From JBKBKN01 sp046294625 (GTDB taxonomy: Bacteria; Bacteroidota; Bacteroidia; M30B66): a DNA stretch of 64,000 nucleotides. The notes under the pieces were generated by a model. The model was given only the letters and a program-made list of their open reading frames with translations. It was not told where the DNA came from and searched no databases. This document shows positions 1-9,492 of the stretch, one piece after another. Position numbers and translations under genes: made by a program. The DNA lies in assembly GCA_046294625.1 (NCBI GenBank), contig JBKBKN010000001.1:161538-225537 (forward strand), in the 5' to 3' direction. Each line of letters begins with the position of its first letter. The first letter of the stretch is position 1.

Positions 1-3000
1 TTTCAGTTCTACGTGCTCTCTACTCAGTTTGGGCATTTTTGCAAAGTTTGAAAATTCGGTCGCAATGGCGCTCAGGCTTTCAATTTGTTCAATCATGGTG
101 CGAGTGAAACGCTCCAGACGTTCATCCCAATCAGGTGAACCATCGTCATAAGCTCGTTTGAGATGTTGCAGGCTTAACTTCATGGGTGTGAGCGGGTTTT
201 TGATTTCATGCGCCACTTGTTTCGCCATTTCGCGCCAGGCCGATTCCCTTTCAGAACGGGCGAGCATTTCGGCACTTTGCACCAGCTTATCCACCATTCT
301 GTTATATTCGCTTACCAAATCTCCAATCTCGTCTTCGCCTTCCCATTCGATTTTTTCATTTCGGGTGGTAAGTTTCACAGCACCTAATTTTTCTCGAATT
401 AATCGGAGTGGCTCTGTAACACTATTGGAGATAATGATGGCCGCAATCACCACTATCACCAGCAGCAGCACATTGATATTAATGATTGCAACCAGAAATC
501 CTGAAATTTCTTTACGCAATTCCGATTGTCTGGCGAAATAGGGCAAATTCACATAACCAAGCGTTTCCCCTTCATTGTTTCGCAGGTTTACATAAGCAGA
601 ACGATAACGTAATTTTCCAATTTGTTCATCCTGTAGCAGCTCTGTAAATGTTTTTAAAGTAAGCATGCGGTATGCTGCCGGATTCATGTTTTTAGACAAG
701 AGTCCTTCTTCAAAAACCTTCTTGCGCGATGAAGCGAATAAGTTTCCGTTTCGGTCATAAATATTAATATCGCTGAAAAAAGTATTCGCTAAACGGGATA
801 ATCTGAAGCTGATATCGTCACTTAAATAAGGATTTAGTGATTGTTCTGTTCCATACCATTGCTCCAACTGACTGAGAACCGAATAAATTTTCTCGCTTAG
901 GATACGGTCATTTTTTTGCTCGTTTTGTCCAATGATGAAATAGACTGTGGCAGAGCCGATTAGCAGCAATGCCGAAAGAATAAGAAGCATTACCGAAAAC
1001 TGTACTTTTCTTTTAAATGTAAGCAAATAGCGCCATTCGGTGAGTTCCTTATTGGTGAGAACCGTGAAAAATAAACTTAGAACGGAGAAAATCAGAAAAA
1101 GATAAGAAAATGGGGTAAGATAGTCTAACAATCTATCATTGCGATAGCTGATAATGACTAGCGAATCTTTGTCAGCCCTGTATATCAGATGCCTGAAACC
1201 TTCCATTTCCACAAAGTAAAACTCACCCTCCGACGCTATCGTTTCCCTAAAAGCAGCATCGCTGGAAGGATAGATGAAGCTGCCAAAGTTTCTGGTTAGC
1301 CTCCCGTCCTTATATCGGGCATTGCTATAGTCTGATGGATCGAGGCTTGTGGTTGCAATTTTATCAAGAAGGAGTTCCGGGTATCCGATTTCTTCAGGCG
1401 TGTAACGCGAGTCAAAGCTAATATATATGATGCCCAGATTTTCTTCATTTGTGTCATCTTTTTGACTAATCGGAATTCTCGCCAGGTAACTAATCTTTCC
1501 CGATGCATTATCAAGAAAGAAAAAGTTCTTTGATGTTGTAGGAATGGAAATGCTATCGATCAATCTTTCAAAGTATTCAGGATCGTTCACCTTGTTGGAA
1601 TAAAGATTGGTCAACGGACATTCGTCCACACCAAAAGTGTTTACCTCAATACTGTACTTATCCCAGTATCCATTAAAAAACAATTGGGCAAGGTCTCGAC
1701 TTGGCATACTTCCGGCATTGGCCGGATCAAGATAACTTCGCAATAATTCATCATTTATAATACGCTCTTCTACATCCTGAAACAGAAATTCTGCTATCGG
1801 GTCTCTTTCTTCCGAAAGTTTGACCGCAAGAATTTTTTGGCGCTCTTCTCTTCGATGCTTTTCTGCATCTTTAACAATCCAGGTGCAGGCAATGGCATAA
1901 AGCACTACAAGTGAAGTTGTTTTAAGGGTATAATTCCTTTCCGGATGAAGATAGAGCAGAATAAAGCCTAACCAAAACGAGCAAAAGCCCCATAGCACCG
2001 GAAATATCAGGTTAAGTTTCAATATTATGCCAACAACAATAAATATAATGCATGCGGAAACATAGAAAGCCAGAAGAAAAAGCTTGTTTGCCCTATTGGT
2101 GAATAAAAAGATAATCCTGCAAAGAAAGAAATGAGTGCCCAACAGCAGTGCTACCACAGCCAATGCAATCACGCTGAAATGATTGAAACTCAATATATCA
2201 TTGAAATTGAGCGGAATGCTTGAGTTGATAATCAGGCTTTGAATAAGGTAATAAGAACCTGTAGCACTGGCTAGTATCAAAAAAGGACTGAAGAATCTGC
2301 TCGGGAGATTGATTCGTGCTATTTTGCTGATCGTTTCCGGCGACTTTAGTAAATATAAATAAGCCAGATAAATCAGATAAAACAGGAGTAAAGAATTAAG
2401 AAAAAAGTCACCAAGCGATGGAAGCCATGTTGAGGTGGCATAATCTTGCGGAGAGAAGAGACGCGATTGGTAAACCAAATCCGGAAACCGAAAAAAGATA
2501 CCAATTTGACGAGCAAAAAACAGCAAGGCCGCTGATATCGCCCAATAAAGAAAAAACCTATTTGGGGGTCTGGTCAAAAGGAACTGGCCAATACCAATGA
2601 GCAGAAAACCAAAGGAAATTAAAAGTAATGCAACGGTTAGATTGTTATAAAAATCACCAAAGTTTTCGACCAGCGACACATCAACATACAGCAGCAATTC
2701 TCCACTTTTTGTTTTTAATGGAATACCGTTTTGATGATTAAAATGCAATCGATATGCACTGGGGAAATAATCAGATGGGGATGATATCAGATAATCATTT
2801 TCGTAGGGAAATTGATGGGCAAGTAATACTGCAGCGAATAAATAGTTTTTTTCATGTTCCTGCTTCAAAAGGTAGTACCATCCATTTTTGAGCAGAATGA
2901 TGGACTCTTCATCAAAATCTTTCCATGCAGGGTCGAAAGTCACTTCATTGCCTGACCAGTATTCCAGCATGCCCGAACGGTCTGCACCAAACAATTGAAT

Positions 3001-3249
3001 CTGCTCATTTAACCAAAGCTGATCACATTGGTTTGATTCAAATGCGCTTTTCACCCCGATGTTCTTTAGGACTGAAAGATGCTTTTCGGCATTTTCCTTT
3101 ACTACATCAAAAGAATTAAGGGTGTTTTTTTGGAGCGCATTGTAGCGGTATAAGTAGCCAAAGGAAGAATGTATTGCAATGGCAATCAACAGCAATACAA
3201 GTGCTATGATGAAGACCTTACTACCAGCTATATTGCTTCTGTTCCACAT
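1..3249 (-). CDS. NtrY-like membrane sensor histidine kinase, 3' end cut by window edge
   Basis: Translation of the reverse strand from the ATG at 3249 stays open to base 1, giving 1083 residues with the C-terminus outside the window. It has an N-terminal membrane helix, an extracytoplasmic stretch, a block of about seven hydrophobic helices, a second sensor region, another pair of helices, a HAMP linker, and a HisKA domain with the motif AHEIKNPLTPMK (phospho-acceptor His about residue 1014). The motif EFSNFAKMP just after it is typical of NtrY-type kinases. The ATPase domain must lie beyond base 1. The protein should autophosphorylate in response to an envelope or membrane signal; the signal cannot be read from sequence. 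No partner regulator is visible inside the window. The kinase call is firm and the NtrY-like subfamily is probable. Confidence 0.9.
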   Translation of the reverse strand, partial: MWNRSNIAGSKVFIIALVLLLIAIAIHSSFGYLYRYNALQKNTLNSFDVVKENAEKHLSVLKNIGVKSAFESNQCDQLWLNEQIQLFGADRSGMLEYWSGNEVTFDPAWKDFDEESIILLKNGWYYLLKQEHEKNYLFAAVLLAHQFPYENDYLISSPSDYFPSAYRLHFNHQNGIPLKTKSGELLLYVDVSLVENFGDFYNNLTVALLLISFGFLLIGIGQFLLTRPPNRFFLYWAISAALLFFARQIGIFFRFPDLVYQSRLFSPQDYATSTWLPSLGDFFLNSLLLFYLIYLAYLYLLKSPETISKIARINLPSRFFSPFLILASATGSYYLIQSLIINSSIPLNFNDILSFNHFSVIALAVVALLLGTHFFLCRIIFLFTNRANKLFLLAFYVSACIIFIVVGIILKLNLIFPVLWGFCSFWLGFILLYLHPERNYTLKTTSLVVLYAIACTWIVKDAEKHRREERQKILAVKLSEERDPIAEFLFQDVEERIINDELLRSYLDPANAGSMPSRDLAQLFFNGYWDKYSIEVNTFGVDECPLTNLYSNKVNDPEYFERLIDSISIPTTSKNFFFLDNASGKISYLARIPISQKDDTNEENLGIIYISFDSRYTPEEIGYPELLLDKIATTSLDPSDYSNARYKDGRLTRNFGSFIYPSSDAAFRETIASEGEFYFVEMEGFRHLIYRADKDSLVIISYRNDRLLDYLTPFSYLFLIFSVLSLFFTVLTNKELTEWRYLLTFKRKVQFSVMLLILSALLLIGSATVYFIIGQNEQKNDRILSEKIYSVLSQLEQWYGTEQSLNPYLSDDISFRLSRLANTFFSDINIYDRNGNLFASSRKKVFEEGLLSKNMNPAAYRMLTLKTFTELLQDEQIGKLRYRSAYVNLRNNEGETLGYVNLPYFARQSELRKEISGFLVAIININVLLLVIVVIAAIIISNSVTEPLRLIREKLGAVKLTTRNEKIEWEGEDEIGDLVSEYNRMVDKLVQSAEMLARSERESAWREMAKQVAHEIKNPLTPMKLSLQHLKRAYDDGSPDWDERLERFTRTMIEQIESLSAIATEFSNFAKMPKLSREHVELK

Positions 3250-3324
3250 GAAGTTTCAAACCTACGTAAAAAACTTTCAGCTAAGTACATCCCATTAGTT
3301 GGAGAAGGGGGAGATTCTAAATGA

Positions 3325-3729
3325 TCAGTCGTTAAAAAATAAGACAAAAGCAACAAGCAGAGGTAAAACATCTCTTGCTCTGCCGATAAGTGTACCGCTT
3401 TGATCGCGCACATCTCCATTCTCCTGAATCCGACCTAGCAGCACCCCACTTTGATTTCTGACTTCACCATTTCTGCCAATTCGCCCTTTGAGCGCGCCTC
3501 TAGCATCTCTGATATCGTCCCCTCTAACCCTAAGTAAAAGTCGTCCACTTGCGTCGCGCAACTCACCGATATGACTGTAGCGATAGACTAAGCTTCCGCT
3601 TGCAGAGCGATATTCCGCACCATTCCAACGCCCGATCAGCGCCCCGGAAGCATTTCTAATCTCTTGTGCATCAGCATTGATACTTAGAGCTAAACAAAAT
3701 GTCAATAATAGGTTTCGAACTAAAATCAT
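3325..3729 (-). CDS. Small secreted protein with six 16-17 residue repeats
   Basis: This 134-residue protein begins with a signal peptide ending near ADAQ. Six tandem units of 16-17 residues follow, roughly (I/V/L)R(D/N)xSGxLxGRIxxNGE, covering residues 24-118. It ends in a short hydrophobic stretch (about residues 120-131) and the residues FFND. The regular Gly/Asn spacing suggests a small beta-solenoid or stacked-hairpin fold; that is inference. It lies 75 bases upstream of the large histidine kinase on the same strand and could be co-transcribed with it. Similar short repeat proteins exist in Bacteroidota without known function, and I assign none. Confidence 0.75.
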   Translation of the reverse strand: MILVRNLLLTFCLALSINADAQEIRNASGALIGRWNGAEYRSASGSLVYRYSHIGELRDASGRLLLRVRGDDIRDARGALKGRIGRNGEVRNQSGVLLGRIQENGDVRDQSGTLIGRARDVLPLLVAFVLFFND

Positions 3730-3840
3730 ACCATCTGCAAATTAATGGATAAGACCAAATGTCTTGCTTTTTTTAGGCTTTTTTAGGTCTTCTTGAAAAC
3801 GATTCGGTGTGTATTAGACACAATGGATTAACTTAGCAGC

Positions 3841-6102
3841 ATGTTTCGTTTTTTATTTTTCGCAGTTGTTGTTATTCTCAGCGGAATGGCGTTTGCGCAG
3901 CAAGCCTTGCCCCCTTTCGGAAGTGCTTTTCGTCAGGATTTGGTCGCTACTATTCGCATCACCATTCATCCTGATACACTTGCATTACTGCTGCATCCTG
4001 ATAATTGGGGCAATGAACGAATGTTTCCTGCGCAGTTTCAGTATCAAGCAGGGCAGTCTAATCAAATCATTCAGCAAGTTGGATTTCGATTGAGAGGTAA
4101 TACAAGCATGGCTGCGCAGAAGAAGCCATTTAAGGTGTCGTTTAATACCTATGTGCCCGGTGCAAAGTGGAATGGACTCGAAAAACTTAATCTCAATGCA
4201 CATCACAATGACCCTGCACATTTTCGGGCAAAGCTATGCTGGGATTTGATTCGCGATGCCGGCTTGCCGGGTTCCAGAACCAGCTTTGTGCGCTTGTTCA
4301 TCAATAATGAATATCGAGGTTTATATACCAATGTAGAGCATATCGACGAAGAGTTTGTAAAACGATATTTCGATGGCACTGGAAGGGGCAATTTGTATAA
4401 ATGTTTATATCCTGCTCCGCTGCAATTTATCAGCAACAATCCTGATGCATACAAATTTGTGGCGGGCAATCGAAGGGCTTATGAGCAAAAGATCAATGAT
4501 TTTGCCGACGATTATCGTGATTTAGAAGAGTTTATCCGAATTTTGAATCAAACTTCTGCTGATGACTTTGAGTGCGAACTTGAAAAGGTATTTAATGTTG
4601 ATCGCTATTTGCGCTATCTGGCTTTAGATATTTTAACCGGCAATTGGGATGGGTATAATTATAACCAAAACAATTTTTACCTTTACAAAAACCAACTCAC
4701 CGGACAATTTGAGTACATCCCATACGATCTCGACAACACCTTCGGTATAGATTGGTTCAATATCAACTGGACCTCCCGAAACATTTACAATTGGGCGCCA
4801 TCTAACGCTGCAAGACCACTTTATGAGCGGATCATTGCTTCGCCCAAGTTCAGACAGCGCTTTTCCAATTACATGCATGAATATCTCTTGAGTGTTTTCA
4901 CCATCGAGAATATCACACAGAAGATAGATCAGTATATGGCATTTATCACACAGCCTATGCTTGAAGACACCTATCGCACGCTCGATTATGGATTTGACGA
5001 TCAGGCTTATCTACAAAGTCCTACTGAGGCTTTTGGCTTGCATGTAAAAAGTGGGGTGATTCCATTTGCAATAGATCGCTTTATGGCAGCCGCTCAGCAA
5101 CTCGATTTTTTCAACCCAACACCATCTATCGAGAAAATGTGGGTGATACACGATTTGCCTGTGAGCATAGGCGCCAATGTGTTCACACAGATCAAATCTC
5201 AGTTCACACTGCCCAACCTGCAGGCTAGTGTTGACCGCGAAAATTGGGTTGATGTAGGCCAAATGCAAGACGATGGTATTGCCCCTGATCAATTAGCGGG
5301 CGATGGTATTTACTCCATTGCCTTGTCAAATAATTGGCAAGAATCGACTCTTGATAAAGTATATCTGCGAATCCAGCTTGTAGAAAATAATCAGGAGGTA
5401 TATCTGCCCTGCCAGGGGCAAACACTTCACCTTTCCAGAGCCAGTGATGGCATTTTTATCAATGAACTGATGGCAGATAACATCAACTTTATTCAAGACG
5501 AACAGGGCCATTTTGATGACTGGATTGAAATCTGGAATGAAAATGACATTGCCATCAATCTTAAAGACTATTATATTACTGATAATCCGCTGCGACCAGA
5601 TAAATTTTTGCTCCCCGACACTTTGCTACCTGCTGGTGGTTTCTTCCTTCTTTGGGCCGATAATGATCCTTTTCATAAAAGAAACCATGCCAATTTTGCA
5701 CTTGCCAAAGCAGGAGAGGAGCTTAGGCTTTACAAGAAGGAAGACCGTAGCTTGCGTTTGTCCGATCGCATTGTTTTTCCTGATCAAAACAGCAATCACT
5801 CTTATGGTAGACAAGTTGATGGATCGCCCACCTGGATCAATTTCACCAGCCCTACACCGAATGCATCGAATCAAACAACTATAGTTGCGGATGCGTATTT
5901 TCAGTCATTCGTGGTTTTTCCAAATCCTACTTCAGATAGACTTTATTTTAATCAATCTGCCAAGCTTGTTCAACTTAGAAATATGCAGGGACAAGTTTTA
6001 CTAAAAGCTCAAAACATCGAAATGCTCGATTTGCAGGAACTGTCACTAGGGATTTATATTTTAGAAATCGACGGGAGCTATGTAAAGGTAGTAAAACAGT
6101 AA
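3841..6102 (+). CDS. CotH kinase-like secreted protein with lamin-tail and T9SS sorting domains
   Basis: This 753-residue protein starts with a signal peptide ending at about residue 20 (MAFAQ). Residues about 30-390 form a CotH domain: an RLRGNTS motif, LNLNAHHNDPAHFR, and the catalytic-type segment YIPYDLDNTFG. CotH of Bacillus spore coats is an atypical protein kinase. Residues about 540-640 form a lamin-tail domain (INELMADN, DDWIEIWN), and the last 75 residues are a Por-type sorting domain (VVFPNPTSDRLYF to the end). The protein is therefore probably exported by Sec, carried across the outer membrane by type IX secretion and attached to the surface. The substrate is unknown; a surface protein kinase role is inference from the family. 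Confidence 0.9.
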   Translation: MFRFLFFAVVVILSGMAFAQQALPPFGSAFRQDLVATIRITIHPDTLALLLHPDNWGNERMFPAQFQYQAGQSNQIIQQVGFRLRGNTSMAAQKKPFKVSFNTYVPGAKWNGLEKLNLNAHHNDPAHFRAKLCWDLIRDAGLPGSRTSFVRLFINNEYRGLYTNVEHIDEEFVKRYFDGTGRGNLYKCLYPAPLQFISNNPDAYKFVAGNRRAYEQKINDFADDYRDLEEFIRILNQTSADDFECELEKVFNVDRYLRYLALDILTGNWDGYNYNQNNFYLYKNQLTGQFEYIPYDLDNTFGIDWFNINWTSRNIYNWAPSNAARPLYERIIASPKFRQRFSNYMHEYLLSVFTIENITQKIDQYMAFITQPMLEDTYRTLDYGFDDQAYLQSPTEAFGLHVKSGVIPFAIDRFMAAAQQLDFFNPTPSIEKMWVIHDLPVSIGANVFTQIKSQFTLPNLQASVDRENWVDVGQMQDDGIAPDQLAGDGIYSIALSNNWQESTLDKVYLRIQLVENNQEVYLPCQGQTLHLSRASDGIFINELMADNINFIQDEQGHFDDWIEIWNENDIAINLKDYYITDNPLRPDKFLLPDTLLPAGGFFLLWADNDPFHKRNHANFALAKAGEELRLYKKEDRSLRLSDRIVFPDQNSNHSYGRQVDGSPTWINFTSPTPNASNQTTIVADAYFQSFVVFPNPTSDRLYFNQSAKLVQLRNMQGQVLLKAQNIEMLDLQELSLGIYILEIDGSYVKVVKQ

Positions 6103-6113
6103 GTTAATGAACA

Positions 6114-6147
6114 GCAGGTACTGAACTTAGTCTAGCTCAGTACCTGC
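6114..6147. terminator. Perfect 11-bp hairpin between convergent genes
   Basis: GCAGGTACTGA at 6114-6124 is exactly complementary to TCAGTACCTGC at 6137-6147, with a 12-base loop. It sits between the stop of the CotH gene and the stop of the convergent gene at 6162, so it probably ends transcription from both sides. No long T run follows on either strand. Confidence 0.55.
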
Positions 6148-6161
6148 CATTCAATAGTGGT

Positions 6162-6629
6162 TTATCCGTTGATTTTTTTTGCCCAACGTTCTGCAAACTG
6201 AAGTTCGCCGCTTAGATGCAGATTTATCTTTTCATCATATAGCCTTAGCGATTTGTTTTTAGCATTATCTGCATAGAAGTCTAAATGCAGAAGCTCGGTG
6301 ACCATTCCATTGTTTGACTTGCCTCCCAATGGTCTTGATTGCTTGTTCACCTTACAGCGTCTGTATTGGTTTATGTCAATATGTTGTTGATCGTTTCCGG
6401 CTTTATTGTGTTTAACAAAGAACAGCTGATTTTTTTGCTCATCCAAGCCCATTGCAAAATCGCTTCCTGTTTCATATTCAGTGATGCTTGATTGGTGCTG
6501 TGAAGCATATTGCTGAAGTTCAGTGATGAGTTGACTTTCTTTTTTTATCCTTGAGAAATGTGTCAGAAAAAAGGGGAGCAACAGGAATGATAGCACGAGA
6601 AGTCCTGTCAATATGATTGTTAAGTTCAT
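6162..6629 (-). CDS. Membrane-anchored protein of unknown function
   Basis: The 155 residues begin with one strongly hydrophobic helix (about residues 4-25), followed by a positively charged segment, so the remainder should face the cytoplasm. The soluble part contains several KNQLFFVKH and HIDINQYRRC type beta-like strands and a C-terminal LHLSGELQFAERWAKKI helix. I recognise no family. It lies on the same strand as, and 82 bases after, the unknown gene at 6712-7086; the two may be co-transcribed. Confidence 0.65.
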   Translation of the reverse strand: MNLTIILTGLLVLSFLLLPFFLTHFSRIKKESQLITELQQYASQHQSSITEYETGSDFAMGLDEQKNQLFFVKHNKAGNDQQHIDINQYRRCKVNKQSRPLGGKSNNGMVTELLHLDFYADNAKNKSLRLYDEKINLHLSGELQFAERWAKKING

Positions 6630-6711
6630 TGTTGATGATATTTTTGTTAGTAAGCTTTAATTTTTTGAAAACCATCTGTAGAAGAGATGGGCGGAAGTTG
6701 AAACGCTATAC

Positions 6712-7086
6712 TTACAAAAAGCTATGAAAGGGAAAGATGATATCCGTTTTGGATAGTGCAACAATGATTAATCGCACATCAGGAAGCAGAGCAGAATTTA
6801 TAGTGAACTTAACCCATTCCAAACTCAATAAATCCGGCATTGATGACTGCTCAAATTTCTGAGAATTGTTATTTTTCTCCGTTCCTTTTTGAAAATGCCG
6901 ATCAAATAAAGCGATTGCATAAAAATCATTTACATCGTAGTCGGTATCGATCGTGCTGGTTGTTGCAACAAAAACCTTTTCGACTTTCTTCTCTTGTGCT
7001 TCAAAAGAAACCCAAGTGGCAAATACATAAATCAGCAAGAATAGGATTGCTAAAACTCCTTTTTGTGCTGATTTAAGTTTTAACAT
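6712..7086 (-). CDS. Hypothetical protein with N-terminal signal anchor
   Basis: This 124-residue reading frame starts with a hydrophobic segment at about residues 9-30 (GVLAILFLLIYVFATWV), then a lysine-rich stretch. The rest has no motif that I know. The hydrophobic N-terminus behind a basic start supports a real, exported or membrane-anchored protein, but there is no homology support. It precedes 6162-6629 on the same strand. Confidence 0.5.
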   Translation of the reverse strand: MLKLKSAQKGVLAILFLLIYVFATWVSFEAQEKKVEKVFVATTSTIDTDYDVNDFYAIALFDRHFQKGTEKNNNSQKFEQSSMPDLLSLEWVKFTINSALLPDVRLIIVALSKTDIIFPFHSFL

Positions 7087-7164
7087 GTAACGCTGTAATT
7101 GATTGAATGTGGATGAATTTACTTTGGCAAAATTCGCGCCAAAAAAATCTATTAATGCAAATTG

Positions 7165-8052
7165 TCAACTGTGTTTTAAAAGATAGGCTTTCATTGTGTT
7201 GCTTAGCAAGCCGGCAATGGTCATTGCACCTACTCCACCGGGAACCGGGGTAATGAAGCTGCATTTTGGAGCCACTTGCTCAAAAAGTACATCGCCGGTG
7301 ATTCGATAGCCTTTAGGCGAAGTTGAGTCATTGAGTCGGGTAATTCCAACATCAATCACTACAGCTCCTTCTTTGACCATTTCTTGGGTCACAAATTCAG
7401 GTTTTCCAATAGCCGCGATTAGAATATCTGCTTGTTGCGTATGCTTGGCTAGATCCTTTGTTCTGGAATGGCAAACGGTCACAGTGGCATTGCCGGGTTT
7501 TGCATTTCTCATCATCAGCAAGGTCATCGGCATGCCCACAATATTGCTGCGACCAATGATTACACAATGTTTTCCGGCAGTTTCGATGCCATACGCTTCA
7601 AGCAAAAGGGTAATTCCAAGTGGGGTGGCAGCTACAAATCCATCTTCGCCCAAGGCAAGTTTGCCCATGTTTATCGGATGGAATCCGTCCACATCTTTTT
7701 CAGGTTTGATGAGTTCGGTCACCTTTTTCTCGTCGATGTGTTTAGGCAGTGGAAGTTGAACAATGATTCCGTCGATCGAATCATTTTCATTAATCTTTTG
7801 AACTTCACGAAGTAGTTGATCTTCTGGCACATCACTGGGCAATCTCACGAGTGTAGATTGAAAACCAATTTGCTCACAGGATTTAATTTTAGAAGCAATA
7901 TATGTTTCGCTCGCTCCGTCATTACCTACCAAAACTGCAGCTAAATGCGGTGCTCTTTTGTCGAATAGTATTAGAGCCTTGACTTTTTCGCGAAGCTTTT
8001 CTCGAATTTCGGCTGCCGTTTTTTTTACATCAAGTAAGGTGTAAGTGTTCAT
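7165..8052 (-). CDS. folD: Bifunctional methylene-THF dehydrogenase / methenyl-THF cyclohydrolase FolD
   Basis: FolD interconverts 5,10-methylene-, 5,10-methenyl- and 10-formyl-tetrahydrofolate using NADP, supplying one-carbon units in the cytoplasm. The 295 residues match the usual family length. Visible signatures are the catalytic-domain segment ETYIASKIKSCEQIG (with Tyr and Lys of the active site), DGIIVQLPLP, KDVDGFHPINMGKL, the nucleotide-binding GRSNIVGMP, and the C-terminal TPVPGGVGAMT. The ATG overlaps the ffh stop by four bases (ATGA), so folD is translationally coupled to ffh upstream. Confidence 0.97.
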   Translation of the reverse strand: MNTYTLLDVKKTAAEIREKLREKVKALILFDKRAPHLAAVLVGNDGASETYIASKIKSCEQIGFQSTLVRLPSDVPEDQLLREVQKINENDSIDGIIVQLPLPKHIDEKKVTELIKPEKDVDGFHPINMGKLALGEDGFVAATPLGITLLLEAYGIETAGKHCVIIGRSNIVGMPMTLLMMRNAKPGNATVTVCHSRTKDLAKHTQQADILIAAIGKPEFVTQEMVKEGAVVIDVGITRLNDSTSPKGYRITGDVLFEQVAPKCSFITPVPGGVGAMTIAGLLSNTMKAYLLKHS

Positions 8053-9383
8053 CGTCCTTGAGCTGGCATGTTGCGCATGAGACTTTTCATTGCGGTTGGA
8101 TTATTCATCATCTTCATCATTTTACGCATATCGTCAAACTGCTTAATGAGTTTATTTACTTCCTGAATATTGGTTCCACTGCCATTGGCAATTCGCTTGC
8201 GGCGACTACCGTTCAACAGTGCCGGATTTTCTCTTTCCTGAGGCGTCATAGACTGAATGATGGCTTCAATATTTTTGAAAGCATCATCTTCAATATCAAC
8301 ATTTTTCAGTGCTTTGCCCACACCGGGAATCATCCCTACCAGATCTTTCAGATTGCCCATTTTCTTGATTTGCTGCAATTGCTGATAGAAATCGTTGAAA
8401 TCGAATTGATTTTTGGCTATTTTCTTTTGAAGTTTTCGAGCCTGTTCTTCATCGAAATTTTCCTGAGCCTTCTCCACAAGCGATACGATGTCGCCCATGC
8501 CAAGAATTCGGTCAGCCATACGTTCGGGATAGAACTGATCGATGGCTTCCATCTTCTCTCCCGTGCCCACAAACTTGATTGGCTTTTCTACCACAGTTCG
8601 TATGGTAAGCGCAGCACCACCACGGGTATCACCATCGAGTTTGGTGAGCACTACACCATCGTAATTAATTTTTTCGTGAAATGCTTTAGCCGTATTTACT
8701 GCATCCTGACCGGTCATTGAATCCACCACGAAAAGGGTTTCATTGGGCCTTATAGCTTCCTTTACACGATAGATTTCATCCATCATTTCCTCATCAATAG
8801 CAAGACGACCGGCTGTATCGACTATTACCGTTTGTATTCCTTTTGATTTAGCATGTACAATGGCAGCACGAGCAATATCCACCGGATTTTTGTTCACCTC
8901 GTCAGCATAAACTTCTACGCCAATTTGTTCGCCCAATACCTTCAATTGGTTGATCGCTGCCGGACGGTAAACGTCGCAAGCCACAAGCATGACCTTACGG
9001 GTTCTTTTCTTTTGTATATAATTGGCCAGTTTCCCGGAAAAGGTGGTTTTACCTGAACCCTGAAGACCTGCAATTAGAATCACATTGGGAGATCCATCAA
9101 GGTTGATTTCTGATTTGCTGCCACCCATGAGTTCTTTCAGCTCATCATGGGTGATTTTGATCAAAAGCTGTCCGGGCGAAACAGCTGTTAGCACTTTAGC
9201 GCCTAAGGCCTTTTCTTTCACTTTGTCAGTGAAGGTTTTCGCCACTTTGTAGTTCACGTCAGCATCGAGCAAGGCACGGCGAATTTCTTTTACCGTTTCT
9301 GCTACGTTAATTTCGGTGATTTTGCCTTGTCCTTTCAGCGTCTTAAACGCCCGATCAAATTTCTCACTAAGATTTTCAAACAT
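8049..9383 (-). CDS. ffh: Signal recognition particle GTPase Ffh
   Basis: Ffh with 4.5S RNA targets nascent membrane proteins to the translocon via FtsY. The 444-residue protein has the N domain (1-85), the G domain with P-loop GLQGSGKTT at 106-114, DTAGRL and TKLDGDTRGG, and a Met-rich M domain (about 320-444; MRKMMKMMNNPTAMKSLMRNM) that holds the signal peptide and RNA. Length and motifs are those of a complete functional protein. It leads a two-gene operon with folD, read from a good TAnnTTTG box at 9409-9416. No 4.5S RNA gene is visible in this window. Confidence 0.98.
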   Translation of the reverse strand: MFENLSEKFDRAFKTLKGQGKITEINVAETVKEIRRALLDADVNYKVAKTFTDKVKEKALGAKVLTAVSPGQLLIKITHDELKELMGGSKSEINLDGSPNVILIAGLQGSGKTTFSGKLANYIQKKRTRKVMLVACDVYRPAAINQLKVLGEQIGVEVYADEVNKNPVDIARAAIVHAKSKGIQTVIVDTAGRLAIDEEMMDEIYRVKEAIRPNETLFVVDSMTGQDAVNTAKAFHEKINYDGVVLTKLDGDTRGGAALTIRTVVEKPIKFVGTGEKMEAIDQFYPERMADRILGMGDIVSLVEKAQENFDEEQARKLQKKIAKNQFDFNDFYQQLQQIKKMGNLKDLVGMIPGVGKALKNVDIEDDAFKNIEAIIQSMTPQERENPALLNGSRRKRIANGSGTNIQEVNKLIKQFDDMRKMMKMMNNPTAMKSLMRNMPAQGR

Positions 9384-9408
9384 CGTAGGTATGTGTCATT
9401 GATGAGTG

Positions 9409-9416
9409 CAAAAATA
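9409..9416 (-). promoter_or_regulatory. Bacteroidota -7 promoter box for ffh-folD
   Basis: Reverse-strand TATTTTTG matches TAnnTTTG at all fixed positions, is followed by C, and lies 25 bases before the ffh start. Confidence 0.45.
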
Positions 9417-9492
9417 GCAATTTAGCTCGACAATCTTTTTGTTTAATATTGCACAAAGTATGCATCGTTTTTTTGTGCTAAAAAATACAATC

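Noticed and set aside
158..541. Forward-strand reading frames inside the kinase region (for example at 158-541 and 2418-2600)
   Set aside because: They lie antisense to a well-supported kinase gene, and have no recognisable domain.
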